A stretch of 41,094 bases of DNA from Anaerolineae bacterium (GCA_024653325.1 JANLFX010000018.1:1-41094); one strand, 5' to 3'. Shown: positions 19,566 through 29,545, counted from the stretch's first letter. Made by a program: numbers and translations. Notes: generated from the sequence alone by a model not told the origin.

Positions 19566-19929
19566 CACCTCTCATCCAGACATTTCTGACTGGGGTGGAC
19601 TATCTCTTTGTCCATACTGTTGTCGTAGCAGGCCTAGGATCTCTTGCGCCTTGACCTTGTTCGCACGGCTCATCGAAAGCGTTACCTCGACAATCCTTAA
19701 ACCCGACCACCCAGTCGGGACTGAGATCCATTGACCTCCTCCACTTCATTTGGACACCTAGCGTATAGTCTCTGAGGATCCTCTCCCGTGAGAGTTTCCT
19801 GCGGATTGCCCAATCCCGGCCATTTTTACTGAGAGAAGCTATCTCTCGAGTAGGACGGGCTCTAAGGGTGTTCCCGCATACAGCCAGGTATTGCCCCCGA
19901 CGTTACCGCCGAGGCAGGCAGCGATTGCC
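19566..19929 (-). ncRNA. Group I intron 2 in 23S (E. coli position 1931), no ORF
   Basis: The junction is AACGGTCCTAAGGT | intron | AGCGAAATTCC. The exon ends in U and the intron ends in G. The core is canonical: P (about 19870-19885), Q (CAATCCGCAGGAAA, about 19794-19811), R (TCAGAGACTATACGC, about 19761-19776) and S (AAGAGATAGTCC, about 19598-19610). P1 can pair exon AGGU with GCCU with a U.G at the splice site. At 364 nt it has no reading frame of note. Its 5' third closely resembles that of intron 1. L1931 is a known bacterial insertion site. Confidence 0.92.
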
Positions 19930-19943
19930 ACCTTAGGACCGTT

Positions 19944-20763
<820 letters not shown>

Positions 20764-20795
20764 GTTCAGGGCTTCGCTTACGCTAACCCCTCCCT

Positions 20796-20826
<31 letters not shown>

Positions 20827-21539
20827 CCTATACTTCAGCTTGCGCTTTAGCAGAGACCTGTGGTTTTGTTAACCAGTCGGTAGGGCCATTTCACTGCGAC
20901 CTCCCGGAGCTCCGCAAGAATTTACTTCACTCCAGAAGGCACCCCTTCTCCCGAAGTTACGGGGTTAATTTGCCTAGTTCCTTAACGAGGGTTCTCCCGA
21001 TCGCCTTGGTATACTCTACCCGTCTACCAGTGTCGGTTTGCGGTACGGGCACGCGGATCTCGCTAGAGGCTTTTCTCGGCAGTTGGGCTTGACCACTTCT
21101 GGCTCTAAGGCACCGCCATCACCCCTCAGGATCAGGCCACGGATTTGCCTATGGCCATCATCTCCCTACAGGCTTAGCACCGGAATCCAATAACCGGCTG
21201 GTCTACCCTCCTGCGTCCCCCCATCGCGTCTTTATCGATCCAACGTGGTACAGGAATATTAACCTGTTGTCCATCGCCTACGCCTTACGGCCTCGACTTA
21301 GGCCCGACTAACCCAACGCGGATTAACCTTCCGTTGGAAACCTTAGACTTACGGCGAACGTGTTTCTCACACGTTTTACGCTACTCATACCGGCATTCTC
21401 ACTTCTGCCCGCTCCACCCGTCCTTTCGGTCGAGCTTCTACGCTGGGCAGAACGCTCCCCTACCAACGTCGCTTAAGCGACGCCCCGCGGCTTCGGTGTT
21501 AGGCTTGAGCCCCGTTACATTTTCGGCGCAGGATCACTT

Positions 21540-21602
<63 letters not shown>

Positions 21603-21670
21603 CCAGTAATCCCACATCCTTTCCCACTTAGCCTAAACTTGAGGACCTTAGCCGGCGGTCTGGGCTCTTT

Positions 21671-21708
<38 letters not shown>

Positions 21709-22091
21709 CCCAGGCTATAAAGTGACGGCATTCGGAGTTTGGTTGGGTTTGGTAAGCGATAAGCCCCCTAGCCCATCCAGTGCTCTACCTCCGCCACTGA
21801 ACGCCTGAGGCTAGCCCTAAAGCTATTTCGGGGAGAACAAGCTATCTCCAAGTTCGTTTGGCATATCACCTCTACCCACAGCTCATCCCACCCTTTTGCA
21901 ACAGAGAAAGGTTCGGGCCTCCACGAGAGATTAATCTCGTTTCACCCTGGCCATGGGTAGCTCACCTGGTTTCGTGTCTACTCCCTGCCACTAATACGCC
22001 CTTTTCAGACTCGCTTTCGCTACGGCTCCGGGTGTACCTCCCTTAACCTTGCGACAGAGAGTAACTCGCCGGTTCATTCTCCAAAAGGCAC

Positions 22092-22205
22092 GCGGTCACA
22101 CATTCCGACCAATCCCAACAAACCAAATCCCAAATCCCAAGGCGAAGCCATCGGGTTGGATCATTGGTTTATCGTTGGGATTTTCAGTCGGCATAGTGCT
22201 TCCAC
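22092..22205 (-). other. Hairpin insertion (IVS-like) in 23S rRNA
   Basis: Against ordinary 23S the region between AAAAGGCACGC and CTTGTAGGCATACGG (forward strand) carries about 100 extra nt. Its halves are complementary: AATCCCAAC..AAACCAA at 22111-22127 pairs with TTGGTTT..GTTGGGATT at 22164-22183, extended by CCGAC/GTCGG. Such insertions in this part of domain I are typical intervening sequences that RNase III removes, leaving fragmented 23S. Limits are approximate. Confidence 0.6.
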
Positions 22206-22253
22206 TGCTTGTAGGCATACGGTTTCAGGTTCTATTTCACTCGGCTAACAGCC

Positions 22254-22284
<31 letters not shown>

Positions 22285-22849
22285 CCACTATCGGTCGCCA
22301 AGAGTATTTAGCCTTGGGAGGTGGACCTCCCTGCTTCCCACAGGATTAGCGTGCCCCGTGGTACTCAAGGTCAACGGCGGGAGTCTGGTCCTCTTTCGCC
22401 TACGGGGGTATCACCCTCTATGCCCCGCCTTTCCAGCGCGGTTCGACTAGTGGCCAGATTTGTAACTCCCTGGGACCTCTGCAGCGATCCCGGCCGTGCC
22501 TTACAACCCCCATCTCGCAACGGTTGCAGCCTTTAACACGAGATGAGTTTGGGCTCTTCCCCGTTCGCTCGCCACTACTTAGGGAATCTCGTTTTGATTT
22601 CTCTTCCTGCGGGTACTAAGATGTTTCAGTTCCCCGCGTGCCCTCCGGCTGGCCTATGTGTTCAGCCAGCGGTGCCTGGGCATTCCCCCAGGCGGGTTTC
22701 CCCATTCGGGTATCCCCGGATATAGCGCCTGCACACGGCTCCCCGGGGCTTATCGCAGTGTACCACGCCCTTCATCGGCTCTTGGCGCCAAGGCATCCAC
22801 CGTACGCCCTTAGTAGCTTAATTCATGTGAGTCAGCGGAATTGAAATTT

Positions 22850-22880
22850 TCGCATTCTGTTCAGTTGTTAAAGTGCCAGA
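22850..22880 (-). other. 5' half of the 23S precursor processing stem
   Basis: Complementary to 17608-17636 across the whole 23S gene; together they form the RNase III processing stalk. Confidence 0.75.
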
Positions 22881-22984
22881 CAACTATGGGGTGGCCCCCT
22901 TTGTCCTAGCGATTGGCCGCTAGTCGCTGCGGGTTAGTCTAGCTAACCCCCATCCACTAATTGCCAATCCGTCTTACACGCAAA

Positions 22985-23007
22985 CGGCCTGGCATATCGC
23001 CAGGCCG
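22985..23007 (-). other. Perfect 9-bp hairpin in the 23S leader
   Basis: CGGCCTGGC (22985-22993) and GCCAGGCCG (22999-23007) form a strong stem with a 5-nt loop, followed on the minus strand by TTTGCG. It lies between the internal promoter at 23105-23133 and 23S. It may be a weak terminator, an attenuator or a processing signal; the U-run is poor. Confidence 0.55.
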
Positions 23008-23104
23008 CAGAACACGCCCTGTTAATATGCCCCCTTAACCGCTATCCACTTTCGTTGAACCGTTTGTACCCATAATCCCTCGCTCTGCCTTAGATTGCAG
23101 ATTG

Positions 23105-23133
23105 AGTATACTACAAACTCTCCCTCTTGTCAA
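23105..23133 (-). promoter_or_regulatory. Internal promoter between tRNA-Ala and 23S
   Basis: Minus strand: -35 TTGACA (23128-23133), 17-bp spacer, -10 TATACT (23105-23110). It is near-consensus and placed to transcribe 23S and 5S without 16S. The 23134-23146 gap to the tRNA holds nothing else. Confidence 0.75.
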
Positions 23134-23146
23134 GCGCCCCTCGACT

Positions 23147-23222
23147 TGGTGGAGATGAGGGGATTCGAACCCCTGACCTCCTCCGTGCAAGGGAGGCGCT
23201 CTCCCATCTGAGCTACATCCCC
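23147..23222 (-). tRNA. tRNA-Ala (TGC)
   Basis: A 76-nt cloverleaf with acceptor stem GGGGATG/CATCTCC, discriminator A and genomically encoded CCA. The anticodon is TGC in CCTTGCACGG, and the T arm reads GGGGTTCGAATCCCC. It is the second tRNA of the 16S-23S spacer. Confidence 0.97.
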
Positions 23223-23271
23223 AAATCAGTTTCCCAAAGAACAAATCTGGGGGGTAGAAACCAGCAACGAG

Positions 23272-23345
23272 TGGGGCATTCTGGACTTGAACCAGAGACC
23301 TTTCCCTTATCAGAGGAATGCTCTAGCCGACTGAGCTAATGCCCC
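23272..23345 (-). tRNA. tRNA-Ile (GAT)
   Basis: A 74-nt cloverleaf with acceptor stem GGGGCAT/ATGCCCC and discriminator A; CCA is not encoded. The anticodon is GAT in CTCTGATAAG, and the T arm reads TCTGGTTCAAGTCCAGA. It is the first tRNA of the spacer, in the classical Ile-Ala order. Confidence 0.97.
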
Positions 23346-23352
23346 AGATTAC

Positions 23353-23415
23353 GGTTTCAGGTTCTCAAGTTACAAAGTTCAAGGTTACCTTCACAGCAAC
23401 CTTGAACTCGAAACC
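23353..23415. repeat. Palindromic dispersed repeat in the rRNA spacer
   Basis: GTTCAAGGTT (23377-23386) pairs with AACCTTGAAC (23398-23407), enclosed by GGTTTC and GAAACC. The sequence style (GTTTCAGGTTC, CAAGTT) matches the repeat inserted in frame in copA at 34636-34706. The rest of the 23346-23585 spacer holds only the processing stem. Confidence 0.6.
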
Positions 23416-23428
23416 CCATCTTGCTTAC

Positions 23429-23458
23429 ACCTTAACAACTGAGGAGCGATAGGAAGGG
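23429..23458 (-). other. 3' half of the 16S precursor processing stem
   Basis: CACCTTAACAACTGAGGAGCGATAGGAAG (forward) is complementary, with few mismatches, to 25160-25190 on the other side of 16S, forming the RNase III stalk. Confidence 0.8.
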
Positions 23459-23585
23459 CTCAAACATCGGGTTGGCACGGACCTGGCAGTCCGTGATTGA
23501 CCTAGGAGCTTGGTCAGCCGATCCAGGCGATTAACCCGATATACCATCGGCTTAATCCGTTTAATCGGTTGACCTTATCTCCCTA

Positions 23586-25116
<1,531 letters not shown>

Positions 25117-25159
25117 AAATTTTATTTGCGGAATTTGATTTGGGCCCAACGTTCTCGCG

Positions 25160-25190
25160 ACCTTCCTATCGCTCTTCAGTTGTTAAGGTG
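25160..25190 (-). other. 5' half of the 16S precursor processing stem
   Basis: CTTCCTATCGCTCTTCAGTTGTTAAGGTG (forward) is the partner of 23429-23458. Confidence 0.8.
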
Positions 25191-25211
25191 CTTCTCTCCC
25201 AAAGCGGGCTT

Positions 25212-25240
25212 AATATACCACATTTCTGCAAACTTGTCAA
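25212..25240 (-). promoter_or_regulatory. rRNA operon promoter, proximal
   Basis: Minus strand: -35 TTGACA (25235-25240), 17-bp spacer, -10 TATATT (25212-25217). It is the promoter nearest 16S and lies downstream of the leader terminator at 25244-25273, so it escapes that terminator. Confidence 0.85.
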
Positions 25241-25243
25241 CTG

Positions 25244-25273
25244 AAAAAAAACACCGACGCTAATGCATCGGTG
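25244..25273 (-). terminator. Intrinsic terminator or attenuator within the rRNA leader
   Basis: On the minus strand CACCGATGC-ATTA-GCGTCGGTG (one G.U pair) is followed by eight T. It lies between the proximal promoter and the distal promoters, so transcripts from the distal ones must read through or be antiterminated. Confidence 0.75.
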
Positions 25274-25399
25274 GAGACGAACGCAGCTTTTCTTCAACTG
25301 GCTTATATCTTTTGCCCTGTTCGTCCCCTTTCTTTTCTCCAATTGTTTTGATCTTTCCACCCTGAGGCGGACGAGACCCGCTTTGTCAAGTGCGCTATT

Positions 25400-25428
25400 A
25401 TTGTATCACAAGAACCTGTCTTTGTCAA
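25400..25428 (-). promoter_or_regulatory. rRNA operon promoter, second
   Basis: Minus strand: -35 TTGACA (25423-25428), 17-bp spacer, -10 TACAAT (25400-25405). Confidence 0.8.
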
Positions 25429-25487
25429 GTATAATCCGGGGTTTTTCGAATTTTTTAAGACAAGCCTTGCTCCATCTCGAGAATAAG

Positions 25488-25516
25488 ATATTACCACGAA
25501 GTACGCATTTTGTCAA
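25488..25516 (-). promoter_or_regulatory. rRNA operon promoter, third
   Basis: Minus strand: -35 TTGACA (25511-25516), 17-bp spacer, -10 TAATAT (25488-25493). Confidence 0.7.
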
Positions 25517-25529
25517 ATTATCCTCCCCA

Positions 25530-25558
25530 TATCTATGCGGGTTCCAATGGCTTGTCAA
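25530..25558 (-). promoter_or_regulatory. rRNA operon promoter, fourth (weaker)
   Basis: Minus strand: -35 TTGACA (25553-25558), 17-bp spacer, -10 TAGATA (25530-25535), a poorer -10. The rest of the gap to 25720 shows no gene on either strand. Confidence 0.5.
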
Positions 25559-25721
25559 TCCAAGTTTGATACCTGACGGCCAAAGTTAGGGGAGCCTTTA
25601 TGATGCAGTTTTTCCCTGAGATACCAAACCTGGGTTGTCAATGCATGGACATTAACAAGAGATAGCAATCCAGCGTTATCCGTACCTGCTCCCTGAACGC
25701 TGGAGGTTTGCAAGCAAAATG

Positions 25722-25779
25722 AGACTTTTGTCACAGACACATAGTTGCTTCAATGGTATAATGGTGTACAATAAAAAGC
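25722..25779 (+). promoter_or_regulatory. Promoter with conserved upstream motif before the Fe-S operon
   Basis: The -10 is TATAAT (about 25758-25763), with no consensus -35 at 17 bp (CAGACA stands there). Directly upstream and overlapping is GACTTTTGTCACAGAC, which recurs upstream of copA at the same distance (23 bp from TTGTCA to the -10). The arrangement suggests an activator-dependent promoter. Confidence 0.6.
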
Positions 25780-25808
25780 AGCCGTTTATGCCTTGAAGGA
25801 GAGAAAGA

Positions 25809-26075
25809 ATGGGTGGTACGTGGGTCAAGCCACAAGTGAATGAATCCCTTTGCACGCTTTGCGGGCTATGCGTAGAAGCCTGCCCCTGCCACGCCGTGAA
25901 ATTGGGCGAGCGGGGGCCGATCTTTTCCTGCCCGGAAATATGCCCTAACATTCCTATTTGCCTTCAGAGTTTGGGTAGTTGTTGCCTGTGCGAAGAGGTT
26001 TGTCCCACCGGCGCGATCACGTACTCTTTCGAGATAGTTTTACAGACAGATGAAGATAAGAACCTGTCTCATTAG
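25809..26075 (+). CDS. Ferredoxin-like protein, two cysteine clusters
   Basis: 88 residues, cytosolic. The first cluster is CTLCGLCVEACP, a standard CxxCxxCxxxCP [4Fe-4S] motif. The second is irregular: CPEICPNIPICLQSLGSCCLCEEVCP, with extra cysteines and CxxCxxxCP at its end. It probably holds two [4Fe-4S] clusters and carries electrons. Start ATG 25809 follows GAAGGAGAG. It is the first gene of a Fe-S/sulfur operon, 67 nt before the NifS-like gene. Confidence 0.85.
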   Translation: MGGTWVKPQVNESLCTLCGLCVEACPCHAVKLGERGPIFSCPEICPNIPICLQSLGSCCLCEEVCPTGAITYSFEIVLQTDEDKNLSH

Positions 26076-26142
26076 CGCGTTGAAACAATGCATGAGCGGT
26101 CGGCTGCTATATTTTGACACTGATCATCACAAGGAGTAAACC

Positions 26143-27306
26143 ATGATTGGCGAATTTATCTACCTGGACAATGCCGCTGCTACCCGCCTGGACGAACGCG
26201 TCCTGGAAGCGATGAAACCCTACTTTCTGGAAACCTACGCAGTGGCCACCTCTCAGTTCGGCTATTCGCCGGGCATCGAGGCTAAGGATGCACTGGACGC
26301 AGCACGGGCAACGATAGCCGGAGTGCTGGGCGCCGAGTCGGAGGAGTTCATCTTCACCTCTGGCAGTACCGAATCCAGCAACATGGCGCTCAAGGGAGTG
26401 GCCATGGCTTTGGGTGAAAAGAAGGGCAAGCACATCATTACCTCCAAAATCGAGGACTTCCCCGTCTTGCACAGCGCCAGAGCCCTGGAAAAGCAGGGCT
26501 TCCGCGTGACCTATCTCGACGTGGACGAGTATGGCCGGGTAAACCTGGATCAACTGCGCGAGACAATCACACCGGAAACGATCCTGGTCTCAATCCAGGC
26601 CGCCAACCAGGAGATTGGTACCCTGCAGGACGTGGCGGCCATCGGCGCGATTTGCCGGGAGCACGGCGTACTATTCCACACTGACGCCACTCACTCCTTC
26701 CTCCGCGTGCCGTTGGACATGCGGGAAGTGCCGGTTGATCTGGTCACAGTGACCGCGCATCTAATCCATGGCCCCAAAGGGATAGGTGGACTGTACGTGC
26801 GCAAAGGCACCCCGTTGGCCAAGTGGATGGACGGCGGCTTTCAGGAGATTAACCTGCGGGCCGGTGAGGAGAATATCCCCGGCGCTATCGGCTTTGCCAA
26901 AGCCGTGGAGTTGGTAACGCCAGAGGAGACAGCCAGGCTGCAAAATATGCGCGACCGGCTGATCGAACGTTTGTTGCAGATACCACATTCGCGCCTCAAC
27001 GGTCATCCCACGCTGCGCCTGCCTCATAATACCAACATCTCCTTCCGTTTCGTCGAAGGAGAATCAATCCTGCTCCACCTGGACATGCGCGGTTTCGCCG
27101 TGAGCACCGGTTCGGCCTGCTTCAGTCGCTCTTTGGAAGCCAGCCACGTCATTTTAGGGATCGGCGGCAACCACGAACGGGCCCATGGCTCGGTGCGCTT
27201 CACTTTCGGTCGTTTCAACAAACCTGAGGACGTGGACGCGGTGGCGGAGGCCATAGCGGAGGTTATCGAGAACCTGCGGGCGATCAGCCCGCTGGGAAAA
27301 GAGTAA
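26143..27306 (+). CDS. NifS/IscS-family protein lacking the PLP lysine
   Basis: 387 residues aligned over its whole length with class-V aminotransferase cysteine desulfurases (YLDNAAAT, FTSGSTESSN, STGSACFS). The family forms Cys persulfide using PLP bound to a Lys in SAHKxxGPKG; here the segment is TAHLIHGPKG, with Leu207 (codon CTA, 26761-26763) in that place. The PLP-stacking His is Asp105 (IEDFPVLH), the Gln of HxDATQ is His184, and RAGTEN reads RAGEEN. The sulfur-carrying Cys326 is kept. It probably cannot make persulfide itself and may instead be a scaffold or Cys-donating partner for the NifU protein next door. Archaeoglobus fulgidus IscS is a known Lys-less relative. AAGGAG precedes the ATG. 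Confidence 0.88.
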   Translation: MIGEFIYLDNAAATRLDERVLEAMKPYFLETYAVATSQFGYSPGIEAKDALDAARATIAGVLGAESEEFIFTSGSTESSNMALKGVAMALGEKKGKHIITSKIEDFPVLHSARALEKQGFRVTYLDVDEYGRVNLDQLRETITPETILVSIQAANQEIGTLQDVAAIGAICREHGVLFHTDATHSFLRVPLDMREVPVDLVTVTAHLIHGPKGIGGLYVRKGTPLAKWMDGGFQEINLRAGEENIPGAIGFAKAVELVTPEETARLQNMRDRLIERLLQIPHSRLNGHPTLRLPHNTNISFRFVEGESILLHLDMRGFAVSTGSACFSRSLEASHVILGIGGNHERAHGSVRFTFGRFNKPEDVDAVAEAIAEVIENLRAISPLGKE

Positions 27307-27338
27307 CGAGTTAATGAGTAACGAGGGAGGAAAGTAAA

Positions 27339-27974
27339 ATGCCTTTACCGTATAGTGAAACAGTGATGGAACATTTCCGGCACCCACGTAATGTGGGGCG
27401 CATAGACGACCCAGACGCCAAAGCGGTTGAGGGTAGCCCGGCCTGCGGCGATATGGTTGCGGTCTACTTAAAGGTAGACCCCGGTGACCAGCGTATCACT
27501 GACATAAAGTTTGAGTCCTACGGCTGTGCCTCCAACATCGCTACCGGCTCCATCATCACCGAGCTGGCCAAGGGAAAAACCCTGGAGGAAGCCAAACAGA
27601 TCACCTGGAAAGAGGCATCGGAGGCGTTGGGCGGTCTACCACCGATCAAGACCCACTGTTCTGTGCTGGCTGTGGACGGGCTACGGGCGGCTATCCAGAA
27701 CTACGAAGAGCGTCATGGTCTGGTCAAGGAGCGCGTACCGACGACAGTTGAGGTAGTGAATAAGCGCCTGAAGCACGTGATGAACCCGATGACCGGTCTT
27801 GACGTAGTGCGCACCAAGCTGGTCAAGGAGGTCGAGATCAGTGGCGGGACGGTGCGCGTGGTGATTGACCTGCCAGCCGACCATCAGTTCGCCGCCAACA
27901 TCCGCGAGGAGATCACCGACAAGATCGAGCCCTTGTGGGACGTGGACAGAGTAATAGTGGAGTTTACGGAGTAG
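27339..27974 (+). CDS. NifU/IscU scaffold fused to a MIP18-like domain
   Basis: 211 residues. Residues 1-125 are an IscU-type Fe-S scaffold with all three cluster cysteines: SPACGD, YGCASN and KTHCSVLA. Residues 138-211 resemble the MIP18/DUF59 (FeS assembly P) domain: VNKRLKHVMNPMTGLDVVRTKLVKEV...VDRVIVEF. The fusion would join cluster building and transfer in one chain. GGAGGAAAG lies upstream of ATG 27339. It is 32 nt after the Lys-less NifS gene, the natural partner of an IscU. Confidence 0.9.
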   Translation: MPLPYSETVMEHFRHPRNVGRIDDPDAKAVEGSPACGDMVAVYLKVDPGDQRITDIKFESYGCASNIATGSIITELAKGKTLEEAKQITWKEASEALGGLPPIKTHCSVLAVDGLRAAIQNYEERHGLVKERVPTTVEVVNKRLKHVMNPMTGLDVVRTKLVKEVEISGGTVRVVIDLPADHQFAANIREEITDKIEPLWDVDRVIVEFTE

Positions 27975-27986
27975 TGAGGTGAAATC

Positions 27987-28229
27987 ATGTCTGAGCTCAA
28001 AACAGTTGAGGCCAATATAACAGTAGATTGCCGGGGCGAGACCTGCCCCGTGCCCCTGGTAGAGACACGTAAAGCCCTGCGCCGGGCCGCGCCAGGCGAC
28101 GTGATCAAAGTACTGGGTACCCATCCGGCCTCTAAAAAAGAGATTCCCATGGCAGTAGAGGCCTTGGGCCTGAAACTATTGAGCGTTGAGGGAACTGACA
28201 CTGACTGGACAATTTATATCCAGAGGTAG
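27987..28229 (+). CDS. tusA: TusA-family sulfurtransferase
   Basis: 80 residues, the usual TusA/SirA/YeeD size. The sulfur-carrying Cys is in the CPxP motif of GETCPVPLVETRKAL. TusA proteins accept persulfide sulfur and hand it to downstream systems such as tRNA thiolation, molybdopterin or sulfur oxidation. GAGGTG lies upstream of the ATG, 12 nt after the NifU-MIP18 gene. With DsrE2 further down it forms a sulfur relay. Confidence 0.93.
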   Translation: MSELKTVEANITVDCRGETCPVPLVETRKALRRAAPGDVIKVLGTHPASKKEIPMAVEALGLKLLSVEGTDTDWTIYIQR

Positions 28230-28243
28230 AAAGGGGGTACGAA

Positions 28244-28906
28244 ATGTTAGTCTACGAGAGAATGAGCCGAAATCCTATTACCGTCACGGCTGATACGCCC
28301 ATTGACGAAGCTTTGCAACTCATGCGTACAAGCAAGGTACGCCGGCTGCCAGTAGTGGATAAGAAGGACAGGCACAAACTGGTGGGCATCGTTTCAGAAA
28401 AGGATCTGCTTTATGCCTCGCCTTCACCAGCCACTTCGCTGAGCATCTACGAGATTCATTACCTGGTTTCCAAAATCAAAGTGGCCGACGTGATGACCAA
28501 AGAGGTGATCACCGTTGGCGAGTACACTCCCCTGGAGGAAGCAGCGCGGATCATGGTTGATCACAAAATTGGCGGCCTGCCGGTGGTGCGCGACGGGGCC
28601 CTCGTCGGCATCATCACTGAAACAGACCTGTTCAAGATCTTTCTCGAATTGCTGGGTGCAAAGGAGGAAGGAGTGCGGATAGCCATGCTCGTGCCGGAAC
28701 AGTCAGGCATTCTGGCCACCATCACCCGCGAGATTGCGGACATGGGCGGCAACATCATCTCCCTGGGCACTTTCCTGGGCGAGGATCCCGCTAACCGCCT
28801 GATCACCGTCAAGGTGGCGGGCGTAGAGGAAAAGAAATTGGTCGCCAGCATGGAAGCACTGGGCATGGAGATTGTGGATGCGAGAACTTGTCAGCGTTGT
28901 GCCTGA
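28244..28906 (+). CDS. CBS-CBS-ACT domain protein (AcuB-like)
   Basis: 220 residues, cytosolic. Two CBS domains (MSRNPITVTADTPIDEAL...VVDKKDRHKLVGIVSEKDLL and MTKEVITVGEYTPLEEA...VVRDGALVGIITETDLF) are followed by an ACT-like domain (RIAMLVPEQSGILATITREI). CBS pairs bind adenosyl ligands, and ACT domains bind amino acids or other small ligands. The C-terminus carries CQRC. It is probably an energy or metabolite sensor of the operon; the ligand is unknown. AAAGGGGG lies upstream of the ATG. Confidence 0.9.
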   Translation: MLVYERMSRNPITVTADTPIDEALQLMRTSKVRRLPVVDKKDRHKLVGIVSEKDLLYASPSPATSLSIYEIHYLVSKIKVADVMTKEVITVGEYTPLEEAARIMVDHKIGGLPVVRDGALVGIITETDLFKIFLELLGAKEEGVRIAMLVPEQSGILATITREIADMGGNIISLGTFLGEDPANRLITVKVAGVEEKKLVASMEALGMEIVDARTCQRCA

Positions 28907-28930
28907 GAGCCAGATGAGGGAGGCAAACTG

Positions 28931-29164
28931 ATGGAAGGCAAGATCAAGGTAAGCATAGCCCGTGACGAGTGCATCAGTTGCGCGAATTGCTGGGAAACCT
29001 GCCCCGATTTCTTTGAGGAGAACCCTGATGATGGCTTTAGCCAGGTGGTCAAGAAGTACAGAGCCAACGACAATCCAGGGGAAGGGGAAGCACCCGTAGA
29101 ATTGGGGGACTGCGTGAAAGAGGCGGCCAGCGAGTGTCCAGTTGAAATCATTCACGTCGGGTAG
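28931..29164 (+). CDS. Ferredoxin, single-cluster type
   Basis: 77 residues. CISCANCWETCP supplies CxxCxxCxxxCP, and a second cysteine pair, DCVKEAASECPVEIIHV, closes the fold, as in monocluster [4Fe-4S] ferredoxins of anaerobes and thermophiles. It is highly acidic (EENPDDG, GEGEAPVELGD), typical of electron carriers. GAGGGAGG lies upstream of the ATG. It could donate electrons to Fe-S assembly or to the flavodiiron protein. Confidence 0.9.
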   Translation: MEGKIKVSIARDECISCANCWETCPDFFEENPDDGFSQVVKKYRANDNPGEGEAPVELGDCVKEAASECPVEIIHVG

Positions 29165-29206
29165 AGTTCCTAAACAAACCGGTGACTTAAGAAAGGAGTG
29201 CAAATC

Positions 29207-29383
29207 ATGGAAAAGGTGAAAGACCCAGTTTGTGGGATGATGATTGATCCCAAAACGGCAGCCGCTACCTCAGAGTACAAGGGTCAAACCTACTACTTCT
29301 GTGCGCGGGGTTGCAAAGTAGCCTTCGACAAGGACCCGGAAAAGTACATCAAGGGCCAGGAGAAGGCCGAGCACAAGCATTAA
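29207..29383 (+). CDS. YHS domain protein
   Basis: 58 residues: KDPVCGMMIDP...EYKGQTYYFCARGCKVAFDKDPEKYI, the complete YHS motif with its metal-binding cysteines, and a His-rich end (EHKH). YHS domains are common at the ends of, or next to, heavy-metal P-type ATPases, as here. ATG 29207 follows AAAGGAG; an in-frame start 9 nt earlier is within the ribosome site and is rejected. Confidence 0.88.
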   Translation: MEKVKDPVCGMMIDPKTAAATSEYKGQTYYFCARGCKVAFDKDPEKYIKGQEKAEHKH

Positions 29384-29429
29384 ACCCATCAATGGGGTGG
29401 CAGGTGTGCACAATGACCTGCCACCCGCC

Positions 29430-29525
29430 ATTAAGAGCCTATCCGAAAAACTCGTAGTAACGACTTCAGTCGTTCTAAACGACTAAAGTCGCCATTACGG
29501 CCATTTTTTGGGATAGGCATTAAGA
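29430..29525. mobile_element. MITE-like element with TIRs and 7-bp duplication
   Basis: An 82-bp element (29437-29518) with terminal inverted repeats GCCTATCCGAAAAA and GCCTATCCCAAAAA (13 of 14), flanked on both sides by the direct repeat ATTAAGA (29430-29436 and 29519-29525), a clean target-site duplication. It has no coding capacity. The interior holds two CGACT..AGTCG palindromes matching the core of the tandem repeat at 4313-4432. It interrupts the sulfur operon between the YHS and DsrE2 genes, and its hairpin could affect read-through. Confidence 0.82.
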
Positions 29526-29545
29526 ACCGATAGCCGGAGGAAATG

